Source of the DNA: Actinopolymorpha pittospori
Lineage (GTDB): Bacteria; Actinomycetota; Actinomycetes; Propionibacteriales; Actinopolymorphaceae
Direction of reading: 5' to 3'
Length of the DNA stretch: 64,000 nt
NCBI RefSeq assembly: GCF_014873875.1
Contig: NZ_JADBEM010000001.1
Coordinates: 8,742,001-8,806,000 of the forward strand
Positions within the stretch are counted from its first letter, which is position 1, and the number at the start of each line of letters is the position of its first letter. The notes beneath the pieces were generated by a model. The model was not told the origin of the DNA. It saw only the letters and a list, made by a program, of their open reading frames with translations, and searched no databases. The position numbers and the translations under genes are program-made. Positions 8,711 to 16,341 of this stretch are shown here, in pieces.

Positions 8711-10185
8711 ACCTGACGCTCCTTCCATTCGGTGCGCGCGCGATCAACGGTCGCGCGGTAACGGTCGTACTCTCCCGCGTAAAGCCGGGTGCTGTCCGCA
8801 CCGGGTCCGACCACCGTGGTCGCGGCGGCCCGGGTCGTTGCCCATGCACCCGCGTCGGCGTCCAGGCCGGTGGCGGCGATGCCGGCCAGGACCGCGCCGT
8901 ACGCGCCGACCTCCGCGCTCGGCGCCACGTGCACCGGACGGCCGAGCACGTCGGCGAACAGCCGCAACCAGTGCTTGCTGCGCACGCCGCCCCCGCAGAT
9001 CGCGACGTCGCCGCTCAGGCCGGCCGCCTCGAAGCAGTGCCGGGCGGCGTAGGCGATCCCTTCGCAGACCGCGCGGACGACGTCGGCCGGGGTGGTCTGG
9101 ACGGTGAGCCCGTCGAGTCGGGCCCGGGCACCGGACTCGAGGAACGGCGCGCGTTCACCGGCCGGGGAGAAGTACGGCAGGCAGCGGACGCCGTGCGCCC
9201 CCGGCACGCTGGCCGCGAGGAGTTCGTCCACGCCGTCGTGGGTCCGGCCGATCAGGGCCAGCACCCAGTCGAGCGCGGCGGTGCCCACCATCGCCGGCAT
9301 CGAGCGCAGCCAGCGGTCCGGACGGCCGAGCGGGAGGGTGAGTCCCGCCGGTTCGCCGGACATGTCCAGCTCGTCGATCACGACCTGGCAGGCGAGCGTC
9401 GTCCCGACGATCAGGTGGCCGACGCCGGGCTCGTCGACGCCGGAGCCGCGGGCACAGGCGGGCAGGTCGAAGGGACCCGCCGAGACGGGGGTGCCGACGG
9501 CCAGGCCGAGCAGTGCCGCGCCCTCGTCGTTCAGGACGCCGGTCGGGCCCGGCTCGACCACCGGGGCGAGCAGGTCGGCGCGGTGCGCCAGCCCGCAGGC
9601 GTCGAGGACGTCCGTCGCGTAGGTGCGGGTCACCGGGTCGAGGAAGGGCAGCGCCGCGTCGGAGGTGTCGGTCGCGCGGACACCGGTCAGCCGCTGCATC
9701 ACCACGTCCTTGCAGTACGCCGCCGTCAACGCCCAGTCGAGCACCCGCGGCTCGTGCGCGTCCAGCCACGCGAGCACCGGTGCCGGACAGCCGGGGAACA
9801 TCGCCCCGCCCGTCCGCCGGAACACCGTCTCGGACATCCCGTCGGCCTGCCAGCGGTCGGCGATCCCGGCGGCGCGGGCGTCCATCCAGGACACCGCGGG
9901 CCGCACGGCTCGGCCGGCGCCGTCCACGAGCCACACACCGTCGCCCTGCCCGGTGAGGGCGAGCAGTGTCGGCGGGCCCGCGGTCTGCGCGGCGGCGCTC
10001 TTCAGCAGCCCGCGCACCACCATGGCGACCGCCGTCAGCACCTCCTCCATGTCCTGCTCGAACCACGCCTCGTGCGGGCTCACGACCCGCGCCGGCGCCG
10101 ACTCGAGTGCGCACTGCTCGCCGGCGTCGTCGAACAAGGCCGCCTTGATCACCGACGTACCGATGTCGACACCGATGTAGCTCAT
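8707..10185 (-). CDS. FGGY-family carbohydrate kinase of the DeoR operon
   Basis: A 492-residue sugar kinase with the N-terminal loop YIGVDIGTSVIKAALFDDAG, the motif WFEQDMEEV and the C-terminal ATP-site signature AICGGGVRSKHWLRLFADV. ATG 10185 has GGAGG 6 nt upstream and the frame before it is non-conserved-looking. It begins 10 nt after the hydroxyacid dehydrogenase stop and ends overlapping the aldolase start. Its partners (aldolase, GlpD-like oxidase) suggest that it phosphorylates a ketose or a polyol that is then oxidised and split. The exact substrate cannot be told from the sequence. Confidence 0.88.
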   Translation of the reverse strand: MSYIGVDIGTSVIKAALFDDAGEQCALESAPARVVSPHEAWFEQDMEEVLTAVAMVVRGLLKSAAAQTAGPPTLLALTGQGDGVWLVDGAGRAVRPAVSWMDARAAGIADRWQADGMSETVFRRTGGAMFPGCPAPVLAWLDAHEPRVLDWALTAAYCKDVVMQRLTGVRATDTSDAALPFLDPVTRTYATDVLDACGLAHRADLLAPVVEPGPTGVLNDEGAALLGLAVGTPVSAGPFDLPACARGSGVDEPGVGHLIVGTTLACQVVIDELDMSGEPAGLTLPLGRPDRWLRSMPAMVGTAALDWVLALIGRTHDGVDELLAASVPGAHGVRCLPYFSPAGERAPFLESGARARLDGLTVQTTPADVVRAVCEGIAYAARHCFEAAGLSGDVAICGGGVRSKHWLRLFADVLGRPVHVAPSAEVGAYGAVLAGIAATGLDADAGAWATTRAAATTVVGPGADSTRLYAGEYDRYRATVDRARTEWKERQV

Positions 10186-10195
10186 GGCCGCCTCC

Positions 10196-11269
10196 TCAGC
10201 GCCGGGTGGAGAGGACCTCCGGGTTGGCGCAGTGCGCCGGCGGCTCCCCGTCGAGCCACCGGCGTACTTCGCCGGCACAGATCGCCGCGGCGCGTTCGGC
10301 CACCTCCCGGCTGCAGCCGGCGATGTGCGGGGCCATCACGAGGTTGCGGGTGGCGAAGAGTCGCGAGGACCGGGGCAGTGGTTCCTCGGGAAAGACGTCG
10401 ATCCCCGCAGCGGCGAGCGCACCCCGGTCGAGCGCGTCGCACAGGGCGTCGTAGTCGACCAAGCCGCCACGTGCGGTGTTGACGAGGACGGAGCCCGGAC
10501 GCATCCGGGCGAGTTCCGCCGCGCCGATGAGTCCGCTCGTCTGTTCGGTCAGCCGGGCGTGCAGGCTCACCACCCGGGACTTCGCGAGCAGGACGTCGAG
10601 GTCGTGGACGCGCTCGACGTCCGGGCCGAACGCCTCCGCCGCCGCGAAGGGGTCGTACGCGAGCACCCGGGCACCGAAGGCGGTCAGCAGTCGGCCGACC
10701 AACTGTCCGATCGCGCCGTACCCCACCAGCCCCACGGTCGAGTCGCGCAGCTCGAATCCGGCCGAGTCGTAGCGGAAGTAGTGACCGGGCCAGTCGCGTC
10801 CGCCGGAGAGTTCGGCGTGCCCGGCGGCGATGTGGCGGCAGGTCGCCAGCATGAGGCCGAGCGCGAACTCCGCCGCGGCGTTCGCGTTGCGCCCGGGTGC
10901 GTAACAGACCACGACGCCGGACCGGGTGGCCGCCGCCAGGTTGACGTTGACAGGGCCACCGCGCGACACCACGACCAGGCGCAGGTCGGGCGCGTGGTCG
11001 AAGATGCGTTGGGTGAACGGCGCGAGATGGGTGACGGCGGCGTCCACGCCGTCCAGGGCGGCGATCATGGTGTCCTCGTCCCCGGCTGCCTCGACCACCT
11101 CGCCGACCTTGCCCCAGGGCCGGGTCGGCCAGCCCAGGTCGAGGGTGCGCACGTCCGGCCGCTGGCGGCGGGGTGCGGTGGACCGGCCGAGTTCCGCGTC
11201 GAGCGCCCGGACCAGGAGGTCGGGGCGGACGAACTCGTCACCAGCCGCGAGGATTCGCGCTCTGCTCAT
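10196..11269 (-). CDS. D-isomer-specific 2-hydroxyacid dehydrogenase family protein
   Basis: A 357-residue NAD-dependent oxidoreductase. The NAD-binding fold reads TVGLVGYGAIGQLVGRLLTAFGARVLAYDP; the substrate Arg lies in VNTARGGLVDYDAL, the Glu in DVFPEEPLP and the catalytic His in MAPHIAGCSREV. It reduces a 2-oxoacid or oxidises a 2-hydroxyacid; phosphoglycerate dehydrogenase-type annotation would be unsafe because the regulatory C-terminal domain is missing. It lies between the DeoR regulator (69 nt upstream) and the FGGY kinase (10 nt downstream). Its step in the pathway is not clear. Confidence 0.87.
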   Translation of the reverse strand: MSRARILAAGDEFVRPDLLVRALDAELGRSTAPRRQRPDVRTLDLGWPTRPWGKVGEVVEAAGDEDTMIAALDGVDAAVTHLAPFTQRIFDHAPDLRLVVVSRGGPVNVNLAAATRSGVVVCYAPGRNANAAAEFALGLMLATCRHIAAGHAELSGGRDWPGHYFRYDSAGFELRDSTVGLVGYGAIGQLVGRLLTAFGARVLAYDPFAAAEAFGPDVERVHDLDVLLAKSRVVSLHARLTEQTSGLIGAAELARMRPGSVLVNTARGGLVDYDALCDALDRGALAAAGIDVFPEEPLPRSSRLFATRNLVMAPHIAGCSREVAERAAAICAGEVRRWLDGEPPAHCANPEVLSTRR

Positions 11270-11338
11270 CTGTCCCCGTCTCTCCTCTGTTCCCGACTCT
11301 GGTCTGTAGTCTGGCCGACACGGGCGTCACCGCGAGGG

Positions 11339-12124
11339 TCACTCACCGGCCACCTCGACACGTACGTCATGGGACTTGAGCTCGGCCACCACGTTCCGGT
11401 CCGCCCCGGCATCCACGATCACCACGTCGAAGGCGTCGACCGGCACCAGCCGGTGCAACGCCGTACGGCCGAGCTTGGTGTGGTCGAGCAGCAGGTACCG
11501 CACCGCCGCGACCTCCAGCATGGCCCGCTTGACCGCGACGATCCGCTCCTCCTGGTGGTAGGCGAAACCGCCGGACAGCGCGGAGGTGGACACGAACACC
11601 GCGTCGACCCGGAGCGACTGGACCGCCTCGACACACGTCACACCGAGGAACGAGTCGTGCAGGGGGTCGTAGTCGCCGCCGAAGCCGGTGAGCCCGACTC
11701 CCCGGACCCGCGACAGTTCGCGCATCGCCGGCAGGAAGTTGGTCCCGACATGAAGCGGCCGTGCCGGAGCCAGATGTGCGACGAGCGCGAACGCCGTGGT
11801 CGAGTCGTCCAGGATGAGTGACATCCCGGACTCGACGTGACGGGCGGCATGCCGGGCGATCGCCTGCTTCTGCGTCAACATCGACTTGCGGCGGTAGGCG
11901 ACGTTGGACTCGAAGACCCCGGACGGCTGTGCCGTGACACCGCCACGGAACTTCCGCACCACGCCCCGCTCGGCGAGCTCGTCAAGATCGCGGTGGATCG
12001 TCATCAGGCTGACGCCGAACATCGGCGCGAGCTCCTGGGCGGTCGACTTGCCCCGACCCAGCACGAACTCCGCAAGGCGTTCCTGACGCTCCTCCGGCGA
12101 CTCGTGCCGGCCGTCGACGGTCAT
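11339..12124 (-). CDS. DeoR/GlpR-family transcriptional regulator
   Basis: A 261-residue repressor type. The N-terminal winged helix (residues 10-65) has the DeoR signature STAQELAPMFGVSLMTIHRDLDELAERG followed by VVRKFRGGVTA; the C-terminal sugar-phosphate isomerase-like sensor domain has ILDDSTTAFALVAHL, GVGLTGFGGDYD and LLLDHTKLGRTAL. Family members are released from DNA by phosphorylated sugars. ATG 12124 was preferred to a GTG at 12178 because it gives the usual length; its ribosome site is only moderate. It heads the catabolic operon and probably represses it through the palindromes upstream. Confidence 0.9.
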   Translation of the reverse strand: MTVDGRHESPEERQERLAEFVLGRGKSTAQELAPMFGVSLMTIHRDLDELAERGVVRKFRGGVTAQPSGVFESNVAYRRKSMLTQKQAIARHAARHVESGMSLILDDSTTAFALVAHLAPARPLHVGTNFLPAMRELSRVRGVGLTGFGGDYDPLHDSFLGVTCVEAVQSLRVDAVFVSTSALSGGFAYHQEERIVAVKRAMLEVAAVRYLLLDHTKLGRTALHRLVPVDAFDVVIVDAGADRNVVAELKSHDVRVEVAGE

Positions 12125-12221
12125 CGTGCGGCCACCACCTTCGGGTCCGGCGTAGGAACTGACGTCTCGGAGCGCCACACGAAGCGCACGGCGCCCTGCG
12201 CGGCGGGAAGCACCTGGTCAC

Positions 12222-12252
12222 GTCGTCACACGACTTAACACGTTCTGACGTG
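12222..12252. promoter_or_regulatory. Two palindromes upstream of the DeoR operon
   Basis: GTCGT-CAC-ACGAC (12222-12234) and CACGT-TCTG-ACGTG (12239-12252) are two perfect inverted repeats four bases apart, about 100-130 nt before the DeoR start. They sit in the least GC-rich part of the gap and are candidate operators for the DeoR protein; binding is inferred only. Confidence 0.4.
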
Positions 12253-12363
12253 ATCATCTCGGGCTACCCTGTGACGAAGCGAGCAGGCGGGTCAAGAGGT
12301 GCTGACCGGGTTCGGCCAGGTGGGCTCACCGGGCCGCCTTGCCGCGGCGCACCGGGCCGCCGC

Positions 12364-13014
12364 TCACCAGGTTTCGGTTCCCGCTCCAAGCGGTGGGTTC
12401 CATGCCATGAGGCCCCACCGACCCGCGTGGTCGCGCCGCAGGACCGCGCCGGTGGCGTTGCGGATGACGGGCAACGCCGTACGGAAGGCCCGCGGAGGGA
12501 TGCCGAGCAGGTCGCAGACCACGATGCGCAGGAACGTGCCGTGCGCGACGACGAGGACCCGGTCGCCGGACTCGCCGTTCGAGATGTCGGCGAGCGCCGC
12601 CCGTCCCCGTGCCAGCGCGGCGGAGGGAGACTCTCCGCCGGGAAGCGGGTTGGCATAGGGATCGGCCTCGAACGCCGCACGCTCGTGCGGGAACCGCTCC
12701 CGCATCTCCGCCGCCGTCAGGCCCTCGGCCGTGCCGAAGTCGAGTTCGACCAGGCGCTCGTCGACCGGCGCGCGCAAGCCGGTCTTGCGTACGGCCGGCT
12801 CCGCCGTGTCACGGGCTCGTCGCAGAGTCGAACTCACGATCGCCGTCAACTTCGCCTGCGCCGCCCACTCGCCGAGTTCGACCGCCTGCTCGTGTCCGAG
12901 ATCGGTCAACGGCGCGTCCGTACGCCCGACGTAGCGGTTTTCGGCGTGCATGGGCGTCTCGCCGTGACGGACGAGGAACACGGTCACCGGGAGGCCGGGG
13001 CGATCATGAGGCAC
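12364..13014 (-). CDS. Histidine phosphatase family protein (phosphoglycerate mutase-like)
   Basis: A 216-residue branch-1 histidine phosphatase. The catalytic motif is FLVRHGETPMH near residue 15, with the second Arg in STLRRARDTAEP, the acid in ELDFGTAEGLTAAEM and the second His in LVVAHGTFLRI. Members of this kind hydrolyse phospho-sugars or alpha-ribazole phosphate; a cobalamin role is possible but not shown. GTG 13014 was chosen because TATCGT lies exactly 6 nt before it and there is no Shine-Dalgarno; the frame extends 28 codons further upstream. Transcribed alone. Confidence 0.87.
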   Translation of the reverse strand: MPHDRPGLPVTVFLVRHGETPMHAENRYVGRTDAPLTDLGHEQAVELGEWAAQAKLTAIVSSTLRRARDTAEPAVRKTGLRAPVDERLVELDFGTAEGLTAAEMRERFPHERAAFEADPYANPLPGGESPSAALARGRAALADISNGESGDRVLVVAHGTFLRIVVCDLLGIPPRAFRTALPVIRNATGAVLRRDHAGRWGLMAWNPPLGAGTETW

Positions 13015-13020
13015 CCGTCG

Positions 13021-13026
13021 ACGATA
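13021..13026 (-). promoter_or_regulatory. -10 element of histidine phosphatase gene
   Basis: TATCGT, 6 nt before GTG 13014. Confidence 0.45.
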
Positions 13027-13233
13027 GACGTCTCCGTTCCGCCAGGACAGCGGAGGTCCAGTCAGCCGGTGCACCCAGCGGCCCGCCGCCGAGATCAACT
13101 GGGACGCCGACGTGCTCGCTGCCTACCGCCCTCCGTGTCGGATCTCGTTTCTGACAAAGACTTGTTCGAAAGAATCTTGGTTGGGCGGCTCGGATCGCCT
13201 TGTTTACAAGGGGTTGTTGTCGGTGGTCGGGTC

Positions 13234-13239
13234 TAGGGT
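13234..13239 (+). promoter_or_regulatory. -10 element of DUF222-HNH gene
   Basis: TAGGGT, 6 nt before ATG 13246. The 60 bases upstream are unusually A/T-rich for this window and contain the palindrome CTTGT-TT-ACAAG at 13199-13210. Confidence 0.45.
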
Positions 13240-13245
13240 TTGGTC

Positions 13246-14583
13246 ATGGACACCGACACCACCTCCACCCATCCGCTTGGTGCTGTGGTCGATGGTGTCC
13301 GCGACTCCCTCGACGAAGCCGCGTCCTGTCCGATCTGGTCGCTCCCCGACGCGCAACTCGGCGGGGTGTTGGCCCAGCTTGTGCGGGAGCGGGCGCGTCT
13401 GGACGCCCTGATCTTCGACCTGGTGCGGCAAGCCGATGTCAACGCGGTCCACACCGGCACGGGTGCGGCGAGCACCGCGGTATGGGTCCGGCAACAGACC
13501 CGGATGAGCCGCGCCGAAGCCGGTGGCGCGGTGAAGCTGGCCAAGGCCCTCGACGCCACCCTGCACAGCACGAAGAAGGCGCTGTCGCAGGGGCGGGTGT
13601 CGTTGCGGCATGCGCAGGAGATCCACCTCGCCATGGGGAAACTCCCCGCCGACATCGACCCCGACGTCAAGGCCCAAGGCGAGGCCGCGTTGGTGGAACA
13701 GGCACAGACCTTCGACCCGCAGGAGCTGCGAGCGTTGGGAGACCGCCTGTATCAGGTGGTGGCCCCTAACGACGCCGACAGACGGATCGGTGAACAGTTG
13801 GCGCGCGAGGAGCGGAAAGCAGCCGCGAGCAGGACCGTCTACTTCGGCACCGCCGGACCAGGCATCGGCACCGTCACCATGCGGTTCGAACGCGCCTACA
13901 TGGCCCAACTCCACGGCATGCTCGACGCCCTGGCGAAACCACGGCCCGGCCCGCACGGCAGGGACACCCGCCCCTACGACCGCCGCTTGGCCGACGCCGC
14001 GATCGAATGGATCGGCCTCGCTCAGGCCGCCGGGAACGCACCCACCCGGGGCGGGACCAGGCCGCGGATCACCGCCACGGTCCCCTTCAAGTTTCTCCGC
14101 GGCCTCCACGGGCACGGCGTCATCCACACCACCCTCCAAGCCACCGCAACCCTCAACCCCGACGGCGGCTGCGAGGCGTGCGTCACCGGCCGCGGGGACG
14201 CGGAGAACGGCGGCGCGGATGGCAGCGGTCCGAAGGTCGGGGCGTTCGGGAAAGTCCCCGACGGGATCCCGGTCTCCGCACGATGGCTACGCATGCTGAC
14301 CTGCGACGCAGAGATCCTCCCCGCCGTGTTAGGCAGCGACGGAGCCATCCTCGACCTCGGCACCGGAACACGACTCTTCACCAGCAACCAACGCCACGCC
14401 CTCGGAGAACGCGACGGACACCACTGCAACTTCCCCGACTGCCAAGCACACGAAAAATGGTGCCACGCCCATCACCTCATCCACTGGGCAGACGGAGGAC
14501 CCACAGACATAGGAAACGGGGTACTCCTGTGCCCCACCCACCACGACATGATCCACCACGAACTGGCAGGTGCGGATGGGTGA
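13246..14583 (+). CDS. DUF222 domain HNH endonuclease-like protein (13E12-type family)
   Basis: A 445-residue member of the abundant actinobacterial DUF222-HNH family, related to the mycobacterial 13E12 repeat proteins. The long helical DUF222 region covers about residues 20-330 (VRQQTRMSRAEAGGAVKLAKAL, LSQGRVSLRHAQEIH). The C-terminal HNH domain is complete: paired cysteines HHCNFPDCQAHEKWC, AHHLIHWADGGPTD, GNGVLLCPTHHDMIHH. Nuclease activity and role are unproven for the family; these genes are multi-copy and recombine, and have been linked to prophage insertion sites in mycobacteria. The start follows the -10 element at a leaderless distance. The 3' portion is richer in A-ending codons than its neighbours. 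Confidence 0.85.
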   Translation: MDTDTTSTHPLGAVVDGVRDSLDEAASCPIWSLPDAQLGGVLAQLVRERARLDALIFDLVRQADVNAVHTGTGAASTAVWVRQQTRMSRAEAGGAVKLAKALDATLHSTKKALSQGRVSLRHAQEIHLAMGKLPADIDPDVKAQGEAALVEQAQTFDPQELRALGDRLYQVVAPNDADRRIGEQLAREERKAAASRTVYFGTAGPGIGTVTMRFERAYMAQLHGMLDALAKPRPGPHGRDTRPYDRRLADAAIEWIGLAQAAGNAPTRGGTRPRITATVPFKFLRGLHGHGVIHTTLQATATLNPDGGCEACVTGRGDAENGGADGSGPKVGAFGKVPDGIPVSARWLRMLTCDAEILPAVLGSDGAILDLGTGTRLFTSNQRHALGERDGHHCNFPDCQAHEKWCHAHHLIHWADGGPTDIGNGVLLCPTHHDMIHHELAGADG

Positions 14584-14749
14584 CCACGGCCACCCCGAAT
14601 ACATCCCACCCCCATGGACCGACCCCACCCAACACCCCCTCCGCCGCTAGACCGCAGCCGCAGCCGCAGAGACCACCCTGCTGCCGCCGACCTCGCAGCG
14701 GACGCAACACTAGGTTGACGTCAAGATCATCCAGTGCCGGACGAAGCGA
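14584..14749. other. Non-coding gap after HNH gene
   Basis: C/A-rich sequence with short CCGCAG repeats between convergent genes; no convincing terminator hairpin seen. Confidence 0.4.
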
Positions 14750-16207
14750 TCAGTCCAACCACCCGCGCCTGACGAGTGCGTCCCGCCAGCGCTGGTAGGC
14801 ATCGGTGAACCGATCGGTGCTGCCCTCCCGTGGAAGGTGGCGGGAGCGGACCCGCACCATCGCGTCCGCCGCACCCGACAGGGATCCGTACGTACCGGCC
14901 GCCGCGACCACCGCCATACCGAACGCGCCGTCGGTCACCTCGGGTACGACGATCTCGCGGCCGAGGATGTCGGCGTGCAACCGCGGCCAGTAGGCGCTGC
15001 GAGCCCCACCACCGGTGAGCGTCACCGCCCCCGTCACCGCCGCCCCCAACGCCTCGACGTGCTCGAGCGCCAGCCGTTCGACGAACGCGACGCCCTGTAG
15101 GAGTGCCGCGTGGCGTTCCGCGTCCCCGCTCGGCGTACCGTCCAGGAATCCTTCGGCGTCGGGCCTGCTGATCGGGAACCGCTCCCCCCGCCCGACAAGT
15201 GGGTACGCGAGGCAGCCCGCCGGTTCGTACGCCGCGGCCGCCTCGTCGAGCGCAGCAAGATCGGCGCCCGGGAACTCCCGGGCCAGCACACCCGCCCCCG
15301 CGCTCGACGCGCCACCCGGCCACCACCCGCCGTCCGGGCTGCGGTGGGAATAGACCGCGCCGCTGGGATCCTCGACCGGCGCCTTCGTCGTGCCCTTGAG
15401 GACGAGAGTGGTCCCGAGGACATAGTTCCACGCACCCGGGGTCAGGGCGCCCGAGGCGACCTGCGCGGCGCATCCGTCGGTCAGCCCGGCAAGGATCGGT
15501 GTGCCGGCCGGAATCCCGGTCAGCTTCGCCGCGGCAGCGCCGACCTCACCCAGCCGCGCACCCGGCGCGACGACCGCGGGCAGCCGAGCGGGGTCGAGCC
15601 CGTGTCGGTCCAGGACGTCGCGGGGCCAGTCGGCGCGCATCAGGTCGACGCCGCTCTTGAGCGCGTGGCTCCAGTCCGTCGCCACCGGTACGCCGGCCAA
15701 CCGGGCGGCCACGAGGTCGGCCTGATGGGAGAGTCGCGCGTCCCCGGGAAAGTCGTGCTGCTCGAGCAGCCACAACGCCTTGGCGAGCCCCCACGACGCC
15801 TGCGGGCGGGCTCCGGCCGCCGCCCAGCCAGGTGCGGGGTCCGCGGCGAGGCGCGTGGCGTAGGTGCCGGCCCGACCGTCGTCGTACATGAGCGCCGGAG
15901 TGACCGGCCGGGAGGGATCGCCGTCCACGTCCCGGACGAACAACACCGTCCCGGACGTGCTGCACACCGCCAGCCCGCCGACCGTACCGACGGTGCCCGC
16001 ACGCATCACTTCCCGTGCCGCTGCGGCGAAGGCGGACCACCACTCCTCTGGGTCCTGCTCGTGCCGGACACCGTCCCGCCGACTGCCCAACGAGGCCGAC
16101 GCCTTCGCCACCACAGTGCCGTCGGCCGTCGCGGCGACCACGCGGACCCCCTGCGTACCGAGGTCGACACCAAGCCAGGTCAGGCCATGATCGGCATGCT
16201 CCGTCAT
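14750..16207 (-). CDS. FGGY-family carbohydrate kinase (third copy)
   Basis: A 485-residue sugar kinase: LTWLGVDLGTQGVRVVAATADG at the N-terminus, HEQDPEEWWSAF near residue 55, the second-domain motif LAGLTDGCAAQVASGAL and the C-terminal LTGGGARSAYWPRLHADILG. It resembles xylulokinase/gluconokinase-type FGGY enzymes, but the substrate is unknown and no sugar genes adjoin it. ATG 16207 was preferred over ATGs 9 and 12 nt upstream because GGGG precedes it. It is convergent with the HNH gene and follows the mutase gene on the same strand after a gap of about 130 nt. Confidence 0.85.
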   Translation of the reverse strand: MTEHADHGLTWLGVDLGTQGVRVVAATADGTVVAKASASLGSRRDGVRHEQDPEEWWSAFAAAAREVMRAGTVGTVGGLAVCSTSGTVLFVRDVDGDPSRPVTPALMYDDGRAGTYATRLAADPAPGWAAAGARPQASWGLAKALWLLEQHDFPGDARLSHQADLVAARLAGVPVATDWSHALKSGVDLMRADWPRDVLDRHGLDPARLPAVVAPGARLGEVGAAAAKLTGIPAGTPILAGLTDGCAAQVASGALTPGAWNYVLGTTLVLKGTTKAPVEDPSGAVYSHRSPDGGWWPGGASSAGAGVLAREFPGADLAALDEAAAAYEPAGCLAYPLVGRGERFPISRPDAEGFLDGTPSGDAERHAALLQGVAFVERLALEHVEALGAAVTGAVTLTGGGARSAYWPRLHADILGREIVVPEVTDGAFGMAVVAAAGTYGSLSGAADAMVRVRSRHLPREGSTDRFTDAYQRWRDALVRRGWLD

Positions 16208-16341
16208 GCACCCCATCACATCGGCGTCCGGAGCGGCGCGTCAACTCGACCCCGCGGATCTGGTCACCGCATGGTGCACCGACGACGACCCCGGGCGACG
16301 ACAGCCCCAAGCGACGGCCCCGGGCGAGGACCCCAGGCGCG

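Noticed and set aside
10184..11821. 545-codon plus-strand frame
   Set aside because: Antisense to the hydroxyacid dehydrogenase and DeoR genes; no domain and no ribosome site.
14007..14798. 263-codon plus-strand frame
   Set aside because: Overlaps the HNH gene in another frame and the end of the kinase gene; Arg/Pro/His-rich shadow.
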